A stretch of 64,000 bases of DNA from an uncultured Lachnospiraceae bacterium. Its GTDB lineage: Bacteria; Bacillota; Clostridia; Lachnospirales; Lachnospiraceae. The notes beneath the pieces were generated by a model. It was not told the origin of the DNA and did not search any database. It was given only the letters and a program-made list of their open reading frames with translations. Shown one piece after another: positions 24,405-34,593 of this stretch (positions are counted from its first letter, which is position 1; the number at the start of each line of letters is the position of its first letter). The stretch is taken from assembly GCA_910578645.1 (NCBI GenBank), contig CAJTQI010000002.1:186001-250000 (forward strand). Direction: 5' to 3'. The position numbers and the translations under genes are program-made.

Positions 24405-25517
24405 GTGAACAAACAAAACGCAGCGCCCATGAATGAGGAGACAAATCAGGCGAAGAGTGTGATTCTTGTGGTAGACGATGATAAGACGAATCTTTCTCTT
24501 GCCCAGAATATTCTTCTGCCCAATTACCGTGTTGCCGCAGCCAATTCCGGCAAGGCGGCTCTCAAATATTTGGAGAGACACCGCCCTGCCCTGATACTCC
24601 TCGATATTAATATGCCCGGTATGGACGGCTTTGAGGTGATGGAGCAGATTCAGCTAAAGAAAGAGACGAAATCAATTCCCGTTATTTTTCTGACGGCGGA
24701 TAATATGGCGGAGACAGAAGTGAAATGTTTCCGGATGGGCGCCATGGATTTTGTGGGGAAGCCTTTTGTGCCGGATATTTTGCGCAGCCGGGTGGATAAG
24801 ACGATAGAGCTGGACAGGTACAGGAACGGTTTGGAGACGATGGTGAAGGAGCAGGCGGACAAAATTTTGGAGGATGCCGGCAGAATCAGTAGAATACAGG
24901 ATTCCGTCATTATCGGCATGGCCAATCTGATTGAGAGCAGAGACGGCAGTACGGGCAAACATGTGAAAAATACACAGATGTATGTGAAAATGATAGCCGA
25001 CGAGTTATATGAGCGCGGACTTTTTGCTTCGGAGCTGACAGAGGAATATATAGAGGCTTTGTGCAAGGCGGCGCCGCTTCATGATGTAGGCAAGATTAAG
25101 GTGCCGGATGCCATTTTGCAAAAACCCGGCAGGCTGACGCCGGAGGAATTTATCACGATGAAAAAACACACGACGTACAGCCGTAAGATTATCCATACGA
25201 TTATCGGGGACGTAGAGGATGAGCATTATGTACAGATTGTGGAGGATATTGCCATGTTCCATCATGAGAGGTGGGACGGAACCGGGTATCCGGCCAGACT
25301 TAAGGGGAACAGCATCCCGCTGTCGGCGCGTATTATGGCGGTGGCGGATGTTTTCGACGCCCTGTATGAAGAGCGGTGTTATAAACCGGCCATCCGTCCT
25401 GTGGATAAAATCATGGAGATTATGTTGGAGGGCAGGGGCACGCAGTTTGACCCGGAGATTATTGATGTGTTTGTGGATATGTTCCCCAGGTTAAAGGATG
25501 TTCTTGGGATTGACTGA
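24405..25517 (+). CDS. Response regulator with HD-GYP c-di-GMP phosphodiesterase domain (first)
   Basis: The 370-residue protein has a receiver domain (about 15-135, Asp67 in LLDINMPGMDG, Lys in FVGKPF) and an HD-GYP domain (about 165-365). The latter has the metal-binding LHDVGKIKVPDAIL and HHERWDGTGYPARL. HD-GYP domains hydrolyse cyclic di-GMP. The start is GTG at 24405, behind AGGAGGG; the nearby ATG at 24398 is out of frame. It follows the two-component kinase by 12 bases and precedes a hybrid kinase that could phosphorylate it. It is paralogous to the protein at 36762. Confidence 0.92.
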   Translation: MNKQNAAPMNEETNQAKSVILVVDDDKTNLSLAQNILLPNYRVAAANSGKAALKYLERHRPALILLDINMPGMDGFEVMEQIQLKKETKSIPVIFLTADNMAETEVKCFRMGAMDFVGKPFVPDILRSRVDKTIELDRYRNGLETMVKEQADKILEDAGRISRIQDSVIIGMANLIESRDGSTGKHVKNTQMYVKMIADELYERGLFASELTEEYIEALCKAAPLHDVGKIKVPDAILQKPGRLTPEEFITMKKHTTYSRKIIHTIIGDVEDEHYVQIVEDIAMFHHERWDGTGYPARLKGNSIPLSARIMAVADVFDALYEERCYKPAIRPVDKIMEIMLEGRGTQFDPEIIDVFVDMFPRLKDVLGID

Positions 25518-25549
25518 CACAGGATACCGATTTAAGTGGAGGGGTAGGT

Positions 25550-28429
25550 TTGGAAAGGAAGCAGTTTAACACGGATAAAACAAACAGGAAACAGGAACTG
25601 ACCGTCTTAAGCATATTCACTGTTTTTTCGCTTGCAATGCTTGTCTCGGCGCAACTTGACGGATGGCATTTGTTTGCCAAAGAGCTGATTTTGGTAACAG
25701 TTGTGTCAGGATGGGGCGTTTTTGTGAAGTGCCACCGTGGTTATGCGTATCGTGCGAAGTTTTTTGCGGTAATATGTTGGCTCAATTTTGGTATTTATTC
25801 GTTCCATTCCCGGAATTTCACTTCCATGTTGTCTTCTATGTTCGTCTTGATTGTGCTTCTTGGGATATTTTGCATCACAGATATTGTCTGGATGGGTGTT
25901 TTCTCTACCACGATTATTTTCCTGTATCATATGTTTACCGTACATACCGCGGATGCTGCGGATGCCAGTAGTATACTCCGCCTTGTCCTGCATGTAATCT
26001 CCGCATATATCATTTCGCTTGTGATGTGGATGACAATCCGTACAAAGGAAGCGGCCAATGAGCAATTGATGGAGAATATCCGTGAGTTGGAGAATGTGGA
26101 GAAAAGCAAGGATGATTTTATGGTGAATATTTCCCATGAAATACGAACGCCTATCAATGCGGTCTGTGGTATGAGCGAGGCTGTTTTGCAGGAAAAGCTT
26201 CCGGACAGCGTAAGAAGGGATATGATTGACATCCAGACGGCGGGGCGTAATCTGCTTGCCACGGTCAGCAACATCCTGGATTTCTCGGAGTTAGAGAGCG
26301 GCAGGATGGAACTGGCGGAGGAGAGCTACAATATCACTTCCACCGTTACGGATATTATCAATATGGCGCTGACTTTGGAGAACGGCAGGCATTTGGAGCT
26401 GATAGTGGACTGTGATGCCGGACTGCCACGCAACCTGGTGGGTGACGAACAGAAAATACGCCGTATTATTATGAATATATTAGAAAATGCCATTAAGTTT
26501 ACAAAAGAAGGTGGTATTGTCCTGCGGATTAAGAGTAGGAAAGAGGCGTACGGCATCAACCTGGTGGTTCATGTCAAAGACTCCGGCATCGGCATGAGCA
26601 GGGAGGACGTGGAGAAAGTATTTGGCAGTTTCAGCCAGGTCAATGCAGGGCGCAATAGGGAAGAGGGCGGTATCGGGCTTGGGCTTGCAATCACCCAGGC
26701 GCTTGTGCGCAAGATGGGCGGGTTTATCAATGTGGAGAGCACACCCGGGAGAGGGACAGAATTTCAGGTTACGCTGCCGCAGAAGGTGTTGGACGATACA
26801 CCGATTGTGTCTATTAAGAATAAGGGGAATCTGTTTGCCGCGTGCTATATCAATATGGATAAATACGAGTACTCCGTAGTGCGGGAGGGGTATGAGAGAT
26901 GTATACGGCACATGGCGGAACAGTTCGGGATTATGTTCCGGATATGCAGAAATTTCCCCGAACTGCAAAGGCGCATGGAACATGAGAATTATACCCATAT
27001 CTTTATCGGATGGGAAGAATACTGTGAGGACAAGGAATTTTTCGAGAGGCTTGCACAGGAACTAACCGTGGTGCTGATTTTGGACTATGGGCGGGAAATC
27101 CGGGTGGAGAGCGGCATGATGCGTATTTATAAGCCCTTTACGGTACTGTCCATCGCTGCGGTATTCAACGGGCAAAGAGTGATACAGCGGGAGAATCTGC
27201 ACAGTGACACACGGTACCGTTTCACTGCGCCGGAGGCGAAAATACTGGTGGTGGATGACAACGCCATGAATTTAAAAGTCATGGTAAGACTTCTGACGCC
27301 TTATCGGATTCAGGTTGTGACGGCGGAGAGCGGACGGGAAGCGCTAGAGAAGATAAATTCTATGGAATACGACTGCGTGTATCTGGACCATATGATGCCG
27401 GAGATGGACGGGGTGGAGACGTTACGAAGGATACGGAGGAAGCCGGGGACATATTTCCAGAATGTTCCGGTGATTGCTTTTACCGCCAACGCCATAGGCG
27501 GCGCCCGGGAGATGTTCATGGCGGAAGGGTTTAACGACTTCATTGCCAAGCCTATTGAACTGAGTGTGTTAGAGAGGATGCTGCGCCGTTATATACCTGA
27601 GCAGAAGCAGGTGGAGGCAGAGACGGCCGTAAATATTTCTGATTCCGGTGAGGATAGTCAGGGCAGTGTGCAAAAGGAACAAGAGAGCGGTGCAGGTATG
27701 CCAGTGTACGCTGCGGGAGAAGAGCAGGGTGCGTTGCCAACGAGTGAGAAGGAAGCCTTGGAAGCTCTGGAACGGGCAGGTATTCATGTGGAGCATGGGC
27801 TTACATATTGTGGGGACCGGGACGGATTCCGGGAGATTACGGCTATGTACCATGCCCAGGGAATAGACAGAAACGACAAACTGGAGCAGCTTTTTAGGGA
27901 GCAGGATTGGAAAAATTATACCATTGCGGTTCATGCCCTTAAGGGTAATTCCAAGGGAATCGGGGCGGATGAACTGGCAGGGATGGCCCTGGAGTTAGAG
28001 ATGGCGGGCAAAGAAAACCATATAGAATATATACTGGAACATCACCGGGAACTTATCAGACGACATACGCATCTGCTTGATGTGATTGCACGCAATGCAT
28101 TCATTTATCCGGAGGGGTATAGTGCACAGGGCAGTGAAAGCGGCGGTTTGGAGGAGACGGAGGCAGAAGTGCCAAGGAGCCAGGAGGCGTCCAGGGAGAT
28201 TGACAGGGAGTTCCTGGCCGGACAACTGGCGCTTGTCAGGGAGAAAATAGAGAATTTTGAGAGTGAGGATTTGGAGGAAATACTGGGGCAGATTCAAGAC
28301 GGGACATACCTGGGACAGGATTTGCGGGGGATGACGGAAGAAATCAAGAAATGTTCAGAGGAATTTGATTTCCTGGGGGCATCCGGCATCCTGGACGAAT
28401 GGGAGGAGAAGGTTGCGGAAGGCATGTAA
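25550..28429 (+). CDS. Hybrid sensor histidine kinase with receiver and Hpt domains
   Basis: The 959-residue protein has about six N-terminal membrane helices (20-170) and HisKA with NISHEIRTPINAVCG at about 193. HATPase boxes follow (NILENAIKFTKEGG near 309, DSGIGMS near 344, IGLGLAIT near 372). An extra region at about 420-545 resembles a decayed receiver. A full receiver has LVVDDNAMNLKV near 564 and its Asp in YLDHMMPEMDG. An Hpt domain has the phospho-His in VHALKGNSKGIGA near 793. A second helical stretch follows. The start is TTG at 25550 after GGAGGGG. All relay elements are in one chain; output could pass to the HD-GYP proteins nearby. Confidence 0.9.
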   Translation: MERKQFNTDKTNRKQELTVLSIFTVFSLAMLVSAQLDGWHLFAKELILVTVVSGWGVFVKCHRGYAYRAKFFAVICWLNFGIYSFHSRNFTSMLSSMFVLIVLLGIFCITDIVWMGVFSTTIIFLYHMFTVHTADAADASSILRLVLHVISAYIISLVMWMTIRTKEAANEQLMENIRELENVEKSKDDFMVNISHEIRTPINAVCGMSEAVLQEKLPDSVRRDMIDIQTAGRNLLATVSNILDFSELESGRMELAEESYNITSTVTDIINMALTLENGRHLELIVDCDAGLPRNLVGDEQKIRRIIMNILENAIKFTKEGGIVLRIKSRKEAYGINLVVHVKDSGIGMSREDVEKVFGSFSQVNAGRNREEGGIGLGLAITQALVRKMGGFINVESTPGRGTEFQVTLPQKVLDDTPIVSIKNKGNLFAACYINMDKYEYSVVREGYERCIRHMAEQFGIMFRICRNFPELQRRMEHENYTHIFIGWEEYCEDKEFFERLAQELTVVLILDYGREIRVESGMMRIYKPFTVLSIAAVFNGQRVIQRENLHSDTRYRFTAPEAKILVVDDNAMNLKVMVRLLTPYRIQVVTAESGREALEKINSMEYDCVYLDHMMPEMDGVETLRRIRRKPGTYFQNVPVIAFTANAIGGAREMFMAEGFNDFIAKPIELSVLERMLRRYIPEQKQVEAETAVNISDSGEDSQGSVQKEQESGAGMPVYAAGEEQGALPTSEKEALEALERAGIHVEHGLTYCGDRDGFREITAMYHAQGIDRNDKLEQLFREQDWKNYTIAVHALKGNSKGIGADELAGMALELEMAGKENHIEYILEHHRELIRRHTHLLDVIARNAFIYPEGYSAQGSESGGLEETEAEVPRSQEASREIDREFLAGQLALVREKIENFESEDLEEILGQIQDGTYLGQDLRGMTEEIKKCSEEFDFLGASGILDEWEEKVAEGM

Positions 28430-28478
28430 AGCCTGGTTCGTGTTTTCGTAAGATATTTTGTTTTGTATGGAGGGGAAT

Positions 28479-31211
28479 ATGAAAAGGAGAATACGTATAT
28501 TTTGGCGCTCTCTTTTTAGTGACAGACTGGATTTCCAGGAAAGGCTCGGCCGTCTTGCCATGCTGATGGCCTTTGCCGCATCGGTTTTTGGCATGGGCCG
28601 CGTTGTATTCGTATGGAGGTTGGACGTGTTGTGTGCGCTTTTGCCGTTATGTCTGGTGTCGGGAGGCGCTCTTTATATGACAGTGGAGTGGCGTAAACTA
28701 AGAGAGGCGTCATGGCTGCTTGTCATCGCGTCGAATGCCGTTCTTTTGCCGATGGTGTTTGTTCTTGGCGGGGGGATAGACAGCGGCACGCCTGTCTGGT
28801 TCGTGTTGGGAATTGTGTATGTATTTCTCTTGTTTAGCGGAAGAGAACTTGTGCTTGCCCTTGTGCTGTCGCTGGCATCTTATATGGTTACTTATTTCGT
28901 GGCTTACAAGTATCCGGAGCTTGTTCCGGTATCTGAGAGGCTATACAGTTTTGTGGACTCCTATGGCATGATGGCTGTGGTAAGCTGTTTTATCGGATTT
29001 TTGATGAAGATTCAGCTTATGACATATAATAAGGAAAGAGAACAGGCCAGGCAGCAGAGGGAGAAGGCGGCGCGTATTGCCCGTTCCAAGGATGCTTTTT
29101 TCGCCAATATGAGCCATGAGATTAGGACGCCGATTAACACCATTATCGGTTTAAATGAAATGATACTGCGGGAAGATATATCCGATGAAATTGCCGAGAA
29201 CGCCATCAATATCCAGAACGCCAGTAAGATGCTGTTAGCGATTATCAATGATATCCTGGATTTGTCTAAATTGGAATCGGGCAAAATGGAGATTGTCCCC
29301 GCGCAGTACGAGGTCAGTTCTATGTTCAGCGACTTGGTGAACCTGATTTGGATTCGGGCGCACCAGAAGGAACTGGAATTTAAGGTGGATATCGACCATG
29401 AAATCCCGTCTATGCTCTATGGTGACGAAGTGCGTATCAAGCAGGTCATTACAAATATATTGACTAATGCGGTCAAATATACGGAATCTGGTTCCGTCAC
29501 TCTTTCTGCAAAAGGTGAGAGAGTTACCCCGAATGAAATTATGCTGCGTATTTCCGTGGCGGATACGGGCATGGGGATACGGAAAGAAAATCTGGATGAA
29601 CTGTTCAGTTCGTTCAAACGTGTTGACCAGTGGGATACGAGAAATGTGGAAGGGACAGGACTTGGGCTGAACATTTCCAAGCAGCTTGTGGAGATGATGG
29701 GCGGTAAGATTTCCGTTGACAGCGTTTACCATAAAGGTTCTGTCTTTACGGTGGAGATTAGACAGCGGATTGTGAATGCGAAGCCTATCGGTGGCATTCG
29801 CTTTGCGGCGCAGAAAAAGCTTGACCGGCGTGAAAAGTACAAACAGAGCTTTACGGCCCCGGATGCGCGGGTCTTGGTGGTGGATGACAATGATATGAAC
29901 CTTATGGTTGCCGTGAAGATGCTGCGGGGGACAGGGATACAGGTGGACACGGCGCAGAGTGGCAGGGAATGTCTGGAGCGGACGGCACAGAAGCTTTACC
30001 ATGCCATTTTGATGGACCATATGATGCCGGATATGGACGGTGAAGAGACTCTTAGGGCAGTGCGGGCCCAGGCCAGGGGATTTTGCCAGAAGACGCCGGT
30101 TATTGCCCTGACTGCCAACGTAATGTCCGATGCGGAGCAAGTGTATAAGGATATGGGGTTTGACGGTTATCTTGCGAAACCTATCAGCTCCGCACTTTTG
30201 GAAGCCGGCTTGATGAAGTATCTGCCTCAGGAATTAATCGAGTATACGGCTGCGCAGGAAGACGGCGAGGCACAAGAAGAGAGCGTCGTGAATAAGATTG
30301 CCGGTGTGCGGAAGCGGAAAATTGCCGTCACCGCCGACTGCATCTGCGACTTGCCCAAAGACCTGCTTGAGAAATACCAAATTAGGCTGATGTACTGCTA
30401 TGTTCACACGAAGGAAGGGCGGTTTTGCGACCTGTTTGAAGTATCTTCCGACAGTCTGCTTGATTATCTGAAGACAGAAGGCAATTTTGCCTACTCTTCC
30501 AGCGCAGAGCCGTCGGAGTATGAATATTTCTTTGCCGATATATTGGAGAAGGCAGAACATGTCATCCATATCACTGCCACAACCGATTTGAGCGGCGCCT
30601 ACCCCAATGCATTGCAGGCCAGCCGGAGCTTCGACAACGTGACGGTCATCGATTCCGCCCAGATTAGCAGCGGCCACGGTCTGATGGTTTTGTATGCGGC
30701 AAACATGGCGGAAAACGGCAAGAGCGTGAAGGAAATCTGTGACGTTTTAGAGAAATGCAAAGGCAGAGTATGTTCAAATTTCTTAGTGCCGGATACGGCG
30801 GCGCTATATCATAACGGAAAGGTCAATGTTGTTACGCACAAACTCTGTGCGGGGCTGAATCTTCATCCCGTGCTGCGTATGTCGCAAAATGAGCTGAAGC
30901 TGTGGAAAGTCGTGCCGGGCAATATGAAGAGTGCAAGCCGTAGGTATGTGAAAAAGATTCTGGCACGGAGTAAGCAGATTGACACGACGATTCTTTTCCT
31001 CACATATGCCGGTTGTTCGGCACGTCAATTGGAGGAAATATTGGAGGAGACACACAAGCATGTGCATTTTGAAAGAGTGATTATCCAGAAGGCATCTGCC
31101 ACGGTGTCGGGTAATTGCGGCGTGGGTGTATTCGGGCTGATGTTTGTCAGAAAAGTGGATAAGGAAGACATGGAAGAACTCTATGGATATCATTACGGTA
31201 CGGAAGCTTAA
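28479..31211 (+). CDS. Hybrid histidine kinase-receiver fused to a DegV domain
   Basis: The 910-residue protein has six membrane helices (about 20-180) and HisKA with NMSHEIRTPINTIIG near 210. HATPase boxes are TNILTNAVKYTESG near 324, DTGMGIRKE near 361 and GTGLGLNIS near 391. A receiver spans about 458-575 (VVDDNDMNL, Asp near 512 in MDHMMPDMDG, AKP near 566). The C-terminal 300 residues are a DegV domain: TADCICDLPKDLL, YSSSAEPSEYEY in place of TSQPS, TDLSGAYPNA, VIDSAQISSGHG, GLNLHPVL and CGVGVFGL. DegV/FakB proteins bind a single fatty acid. A kinase carrying one is unusual and suggests lipid sensing. The ATG at 28479 follows GGAGGGG. Confidence 0.9.
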   Translation: MKRRIRIFWRSLFSDRLDFQERLGRLAMLMAFAASVFGMGRVVFVWRLDVLCALLPLCLVSGGALYMTVEWRKLREASWLLVIASNAVLLPMVFVLGGGIDSGTPVWFVLGIVYVFLLFSGRELVLALVLSLASYMVTYFVAYKYPELVPVSERLYSFVDSYGMMAVVSCFIGFLMKIQLMTYNKEREQARQQREKAARIARSKDAFFANMSHEIRTPINTIIGLNEMILREDISDEIAENAINIQNASKMLLAIINDILDLSKLESGKMEIVPAQYEVSSMFSDLVNLIWIRAHQKELEFKVDIDHEIPSMLYGDEVRIKQVITNILTNAVKYTESGSVTLSAKGERVTPNEIMLRISVADTGMGIRKENLDELFSSFKRVDQWDTRNVEGTGLGLNISKQLVEMMGGKISVDSVYHKGSVFTVEIRQRIVNAKPIGGIRFAAQKKLDRREKYKQSFTAPDARVLVVDDNDMNLMVAVKMLRGTGIQVDTAQSGRECLERTAQKLYHAILMDHMMPDMDGEETLRAVRAQARGFCQKTPVIALTANVMSDAEQVYKDMGFDGYLAKPISSALLEAGLMKYLPQELIEYTAAQEDGEAQEESVVNKIAGVRKRKIAVTADCICDLPKDLLEKYQIRLMYCYVHTKEGRFCDLFEVSSDSLLDYLKTEGNFAYSSSAEPSEYEYFFADILEKAEHVIHITATTDLSGAYPNALQASRSFDNVTVIDSAQISSGHGLMVLYAANMAENGKSVKEICDVLEKCKGRVCSNFLVPDTAALYHNGKVNVVTHKLCAGLNLHPVLRMSQNELKLWKVVPGNMKSASRRYVKKILARSKQIDTTILFLTYAGCSARQLEEILEETHKHVHFERVIIQKASATVSGNCGVGVFGLMFVRKVDKEDMEELYGYHYGTEA

Positions 31212-31848
31212 GAAATACTATAAAAGTGGCGCAGGACTTGTAAAAGCATTGGACGGCGTGGATTTGACTGTCGCCAGGGGCGAGTTTGTTTCTGTTATGG
31301 GGGCGTCCGGCAGCGGCAAGACCACGTTACTCAATATAATTGGCGGGGTGGATATGCCCGATGAGGGTGAGGTATATGTGGATGGTGCGGACCTGGCCAG
31401 GATGGGGGAAAATAAGTTGGCAGTATTTCGCCGCAGGAAAGTCGGGTTTGTTTTCCAGGAGTATAATCTTATTCCGACGCTTACGGTGGAAGAAAATATT
31501 TTATTTCCGCTTGATTTGGACGGTTCTGCGTCTAGGACGGGATTTCTGGAAGAGATACTGTCGCTGCTTGGACTGGAAGGGCGGAGGCAGTCATATCCAG
31601 ATACGCTTTCCGGAGGACAAAAGCAGCGTGTGGCGATTGCCAGGGCGCTTGCGGCTAAACCGCCTGTGATTTTGGCAGACGAGCCGACCGGCAGTCTGGA
31701 TTCCAGAAACGGACAGAATGTGGCGGGGCTTTTGAAGATGACGGCGGAGCATTACCACCATACGTTGGTGATGGTCACCCATAACCGGGAGTTAGCACAG
31801 TTAGCCGACCGGGTGATTTATATGGAGGACGGAAAAATAAGGAAATAA
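31183..31848 (+). CDS. ABC exporter ATP-binding protein (MacB/LolD type), first pair
   Basis: The 221-residue ATPase has Walker A GASGSGKTT, Q-loop FVFQEYNLIPTLTVEENI, signature SGGQKQRVAIARAL, Walker B VILADEPTGSLDS and H-loop MVTHNRELA. It energises the FtsX-like permease encoded 14 bases downstream. Such pairs expel antimicrobial peptides or move lipoproteins rather than importing solutes. The ATG at 31183 lies inside the end of the DegV kinase gene, overlapping it by 29 bases, which suggests coupled expression with the kinase. Longer in-frame starts at 31144 would extend only the overlap. Confidence 0.92.
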   Translation: MDIITVRKLKKYYKSGAGLVKALDGVDLTVARGEFVSVMGASGSGKTTLLNIIGGVDMPDEGEVYVDGADLARMGENKLAVFRRRKVGFVFQEYNLIPTLTVEENILFPLDLDGSASRTGFLEEILSLLGLEGRRQSYPDTLSGGQKQRVAIARALAAKPPVILADEPTGSLDSRNGQNVAGLLKMTAEHYHHTLVMVTHNRELAQLADRVIYMEDGKIRK

Positions 31849-31862
31849 CTGCGGTGTAATAT

Positions 31863-34415
31863 ATGCTTGAAAATAATAACCTAAAAATCTGCCGTAAGCT
31901 TGTATGGCGGGAATTTCAATTCCATAAGGTACGCAGCATTCTTTTGATGGGGGCCATCGCATTGGTGAGTATGTTGTGTACGTTTTCCTTTGCTCTTGGG
32001 CACATGATACATGACGGTTTGATGTACGGCTACCAGGTTCAATACGGTTCGATGAGCCACATTGTGTACGATGGACTAAACAGTTCCCAGGCGGCGGTGC
32101 TGAGTCATCATGCCGATGTAAAGGATACGGTTTTGGTAAGGCCGGTGGGAGTTTTGTCGGACGATATGATGGAATACCGCAGCGTAAAACTGGCGGCTGT
32201 ATCGCCGGATTGGGCAAAGGCCACAGATGCGGTTCCTGTCTGCGGGCGTATGCCCGAGGCGGAGTGGGAGATTGCCTTGGACGAACTTACCATGCGCTCC
32301 TTGGCGATTACACCAAAGGAGGGAGCAGAGGTGGTTGTGCGCTGGACACCTATAGACGGTGGCGGGGAACGGACGGATACGTTCCGGCTGTGCGGATGGT
32401 GGGACAGCGGCATGGGCGCCACGGAAACTTGTGCATGGATTACGCCGGAGACCGCAAGGCGGCTGTATCCGGATGTACCGGACAGCGTGATATTGGGTGT
32501 CACATTGTACCGTCCGGGCGACTTGGAGGCGCAGGCTAAGGAGTTGCTGTATAGCTTGGGTGTGGATGATGTAACTTACAGCACAAATCTGGCATATAAC
32601 AGGAGAAAACTGGAGCGCATAGGCGCCAAGTCGATGCCTTACTATATGATTAATATAGTGGTCGGGGTGTGTGGTATCATGATGGTGTACAATATTGTGC
32701 GTATCTCTGTCGGGCACAATATGCTGTTTTATGGCAGGGTTAAGAGTTTGGGAATGTCTCCCAGGCAGATTAGAAGGCTGCTATCGGAACAGGCCGGGTA
32801 CTTGTGCCTGCCTGCGGTTCCTGTAGGATGGCTGCTTGGATTTGGGCTATGCACTATGACGGCACCGTATGTGCTCCTTGGCATAGATGGGCATAATCCT
32901 GCGCTATTTTTTTTTAGCCTCCTTCCTTTTGTATACAGCGGATTGCTTACGTGGATGATTACATGGGCGGCCTGTATGTTGTCGGTACACGCTGTGTCAG
33001 GGGTATGCCCGGCCCGGGCCATAAGATTTAGGGAAGCGGAAAAGGGGCGGCTCGGGAACAGGTGCTTTGGACGCAGGAAAAAGCGCAGACGGATGAAGAT
33101 ATCGTTTATGGAGCTGTCCGGTTTCAGGCGGGAGAAGGGACGCACGGCGTTGGCGGCCTGTTCCCTGCTTCTTGCTCTGACATTATTGTGTGGTCTTTGG
33201 ACCCAGTATGCCAGTGTAGATGAGGACAAATATATGGCGGCTGTTTCCTATAGTGATTACCTGATTGCGGATGCGTCCGCCGCCACGAAACTGCAGCGCT
33301 ACAATCCCCAAAGCCGTAGCATTACACCGGAGTTTATGAAAGCTCTCAGGACCCATGAGGCCGTGGCGGATGTGGGCACAATCCGTACCATGGAAGTTTT
33401 GATGTATGCGGATAAAGAAACGCGTGCGCCGATAGTGGAATACTATGAAGGCACAGGGCAGGACGGGAGCGTCAGGAAAGAGACAATGTCCGGTCTGCCG
33501 GATTGGGGGAAGGGCTATGAGAAATTCCGCCGGACAGGAGAATATGTGGGGATTGCTGTCGGGGTGGACGGGCTGGCGCTGTCTACGGCGCTTGTCGATG
33601 GCGAGTATGTAGAGGGCTCTTTTGATATGGAGTGTTTTGCCTCCGGAGATTATGTAGTTGCGTCCAGTGCAAGTGGAGTAAATACGGTTTCTACGCCGTC
33701 TGTTGGTAGCCAGGTGGAGATAGGGGGACGTTTTTTTGAAATTATGGCTGTTGTTTCCTATGAGAATCGTATGCTTACCGGTTCCGATAGCCGGGAGGCG
33801 GAATTTAGCATTTCTTATTATATGTCCGTAAAAGCTTATGAGCAATTATTCCCGGAGAGTGGTATTCGGAATGTTATGGTGAATATCGACTATGCAGGAC
33901 AGAAAGCGTTTGAGGAGTTTCTTGGCCGGCTTACGCAGGATAATGGCATCCAGGTTACTATGCGCAGCGCTCACCAACAGGATTTTGGCAATGCGCTGTT
34001 CCATAAGTATATAATTCCAATGTTTGTCGGTGCAGTGTTGTTATTGATTGGCGTACTGAATTTTGGCAATGCGTTGGTGAGCAGTATGCTTGTGCGGAGA
34101 AAAGAACTGGCAGTATATGAGAGCCTGGGCATGACGCATACCCAAATCCGCCGGCTGCTTGTATGGGAGGGAATATTGTATGCAGGTGTGCAAACGCTTG
34201 TCATCGTACCGGCTGTGGCTGTTCTGACATGGTTGTGGGGAAGATGGTGGATAAATCATTCTTCAAGTAGCTGGTGCGCCACATGGAGGTACTCTTTGGC
34301 TCCGATGTGGCTCGCCCTTCCCTTTCTTTTTGCGGCCGCATTTGTGATTCCCAGGTGCTGTTTTGGCGTGGTCATGAAAGAGAGCATTGTGGAGAGACTT
34401 CGTATAGCAGAATGA
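31863..34415 (+). CDS. FtsX-like ABC permease, first pair
   Basis: The 850-residue permease is a duplicated FtsX protein. Helix 1 is near 27-47, followed by an outside domain of about 210 residues and helices 2-4 near 260-385. Helix 5 is near 425-445, followed by a second outside domain of about 260 residues and helices 6-8 near 720-845. FtsX signatures are SLGMSPRQIRRLL and SLGMTHTQIRRLL after helices 2 and 6, and the end VMKESIVERLRIAE is typical. It forms an exporter with the ATPase upstream. It differs from BceB in having two outside domains rather than one. Substrate unknown; antimicrobial-peptide export or sensing is plausible beside the kinases. Confidence 0.88.
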   Translation: MLENNNLKICRKLVWREFQFHKVRSILLMGAIALVSMLCTFSFALGHMIHDGLMYGYQVQYGSMSHIVYDGLNSSQAAVLSHHADVKDTVLVRPVGVLSDDMMEYRSVKLAAVSPDWAKATDAVPVCGRMPEAEWEIALDELTMRSLAITPKEGAEVVVRWTPIDGGGERTDTFRLCGWWDSGMGATETCAWITPETARRLYPDVPDSVILGVTLYRPGDLEAQAKELLYSLGVDDVTYSTNLAYNRRKLERIGAKSMPYYMINIVVGVCGIMMVYNIVRISVGHNMLFYGRVKSLGMSPRQIRRLLSEQAGYLCLPAVPVGWLLGFGLCTMTAPYVLLGIDGHNPALFFFSLLPFVYSGLLTWMITWAACMLSVHAVSGVCPARAIRFREAEKGRLGNRCFGRRKKRRRMKISFMELSGFRREKGRTALAACSLLLALTLLCGLWTQYASVDEDKYMAAVSYSDYLIADASAATKLQRYNPQSRSITPEFMKALRTHEAVADVGTIRTMEVLMYADKETRAPIVEYYEGTGQDGSVRKETMSGLPDWGKGYEKFRRTGEYVGIAVGVDGLALSTALVDGEYVEGSFDMECFASGDYVVASSASGVNTVSTPSVGSQVEIGGRFFEIMAVVSYENRMLTGSDSREAEFSISYYMSVKAYEQLFPESGIRNVMVNIDYAGQKAFEEFLGRLTQDNGIQVTMRSAHQQDFGNALFHKYIIPMFVGAVLLLIGVLNFGNALVSSMLVRRKELAVYESLGMTHTQIRRLLVWEGILYAGVQTLVIVPAVAVLTWLWGRWWINHSSSSWCATWRYSLAPMWLALPFLFAAAFVIPRCCFGVVMKESIVERLRIAE

Positions 34416-34593
34416 TAAACGGTGAAGGAAGTAAATTAAAACGGTGGATTTTTCATAAATAATTTGATAAAATAAAAGAGATACTCGCAGATTTCCAAAA
34501 ATGGAAGGATGCATGTGTTTTTGTCATTTAATCATTTGGATGGTTTTGCAGGAAGGGATGCGGACATTCAGGATATGAGCATGGGGAGTAGAT

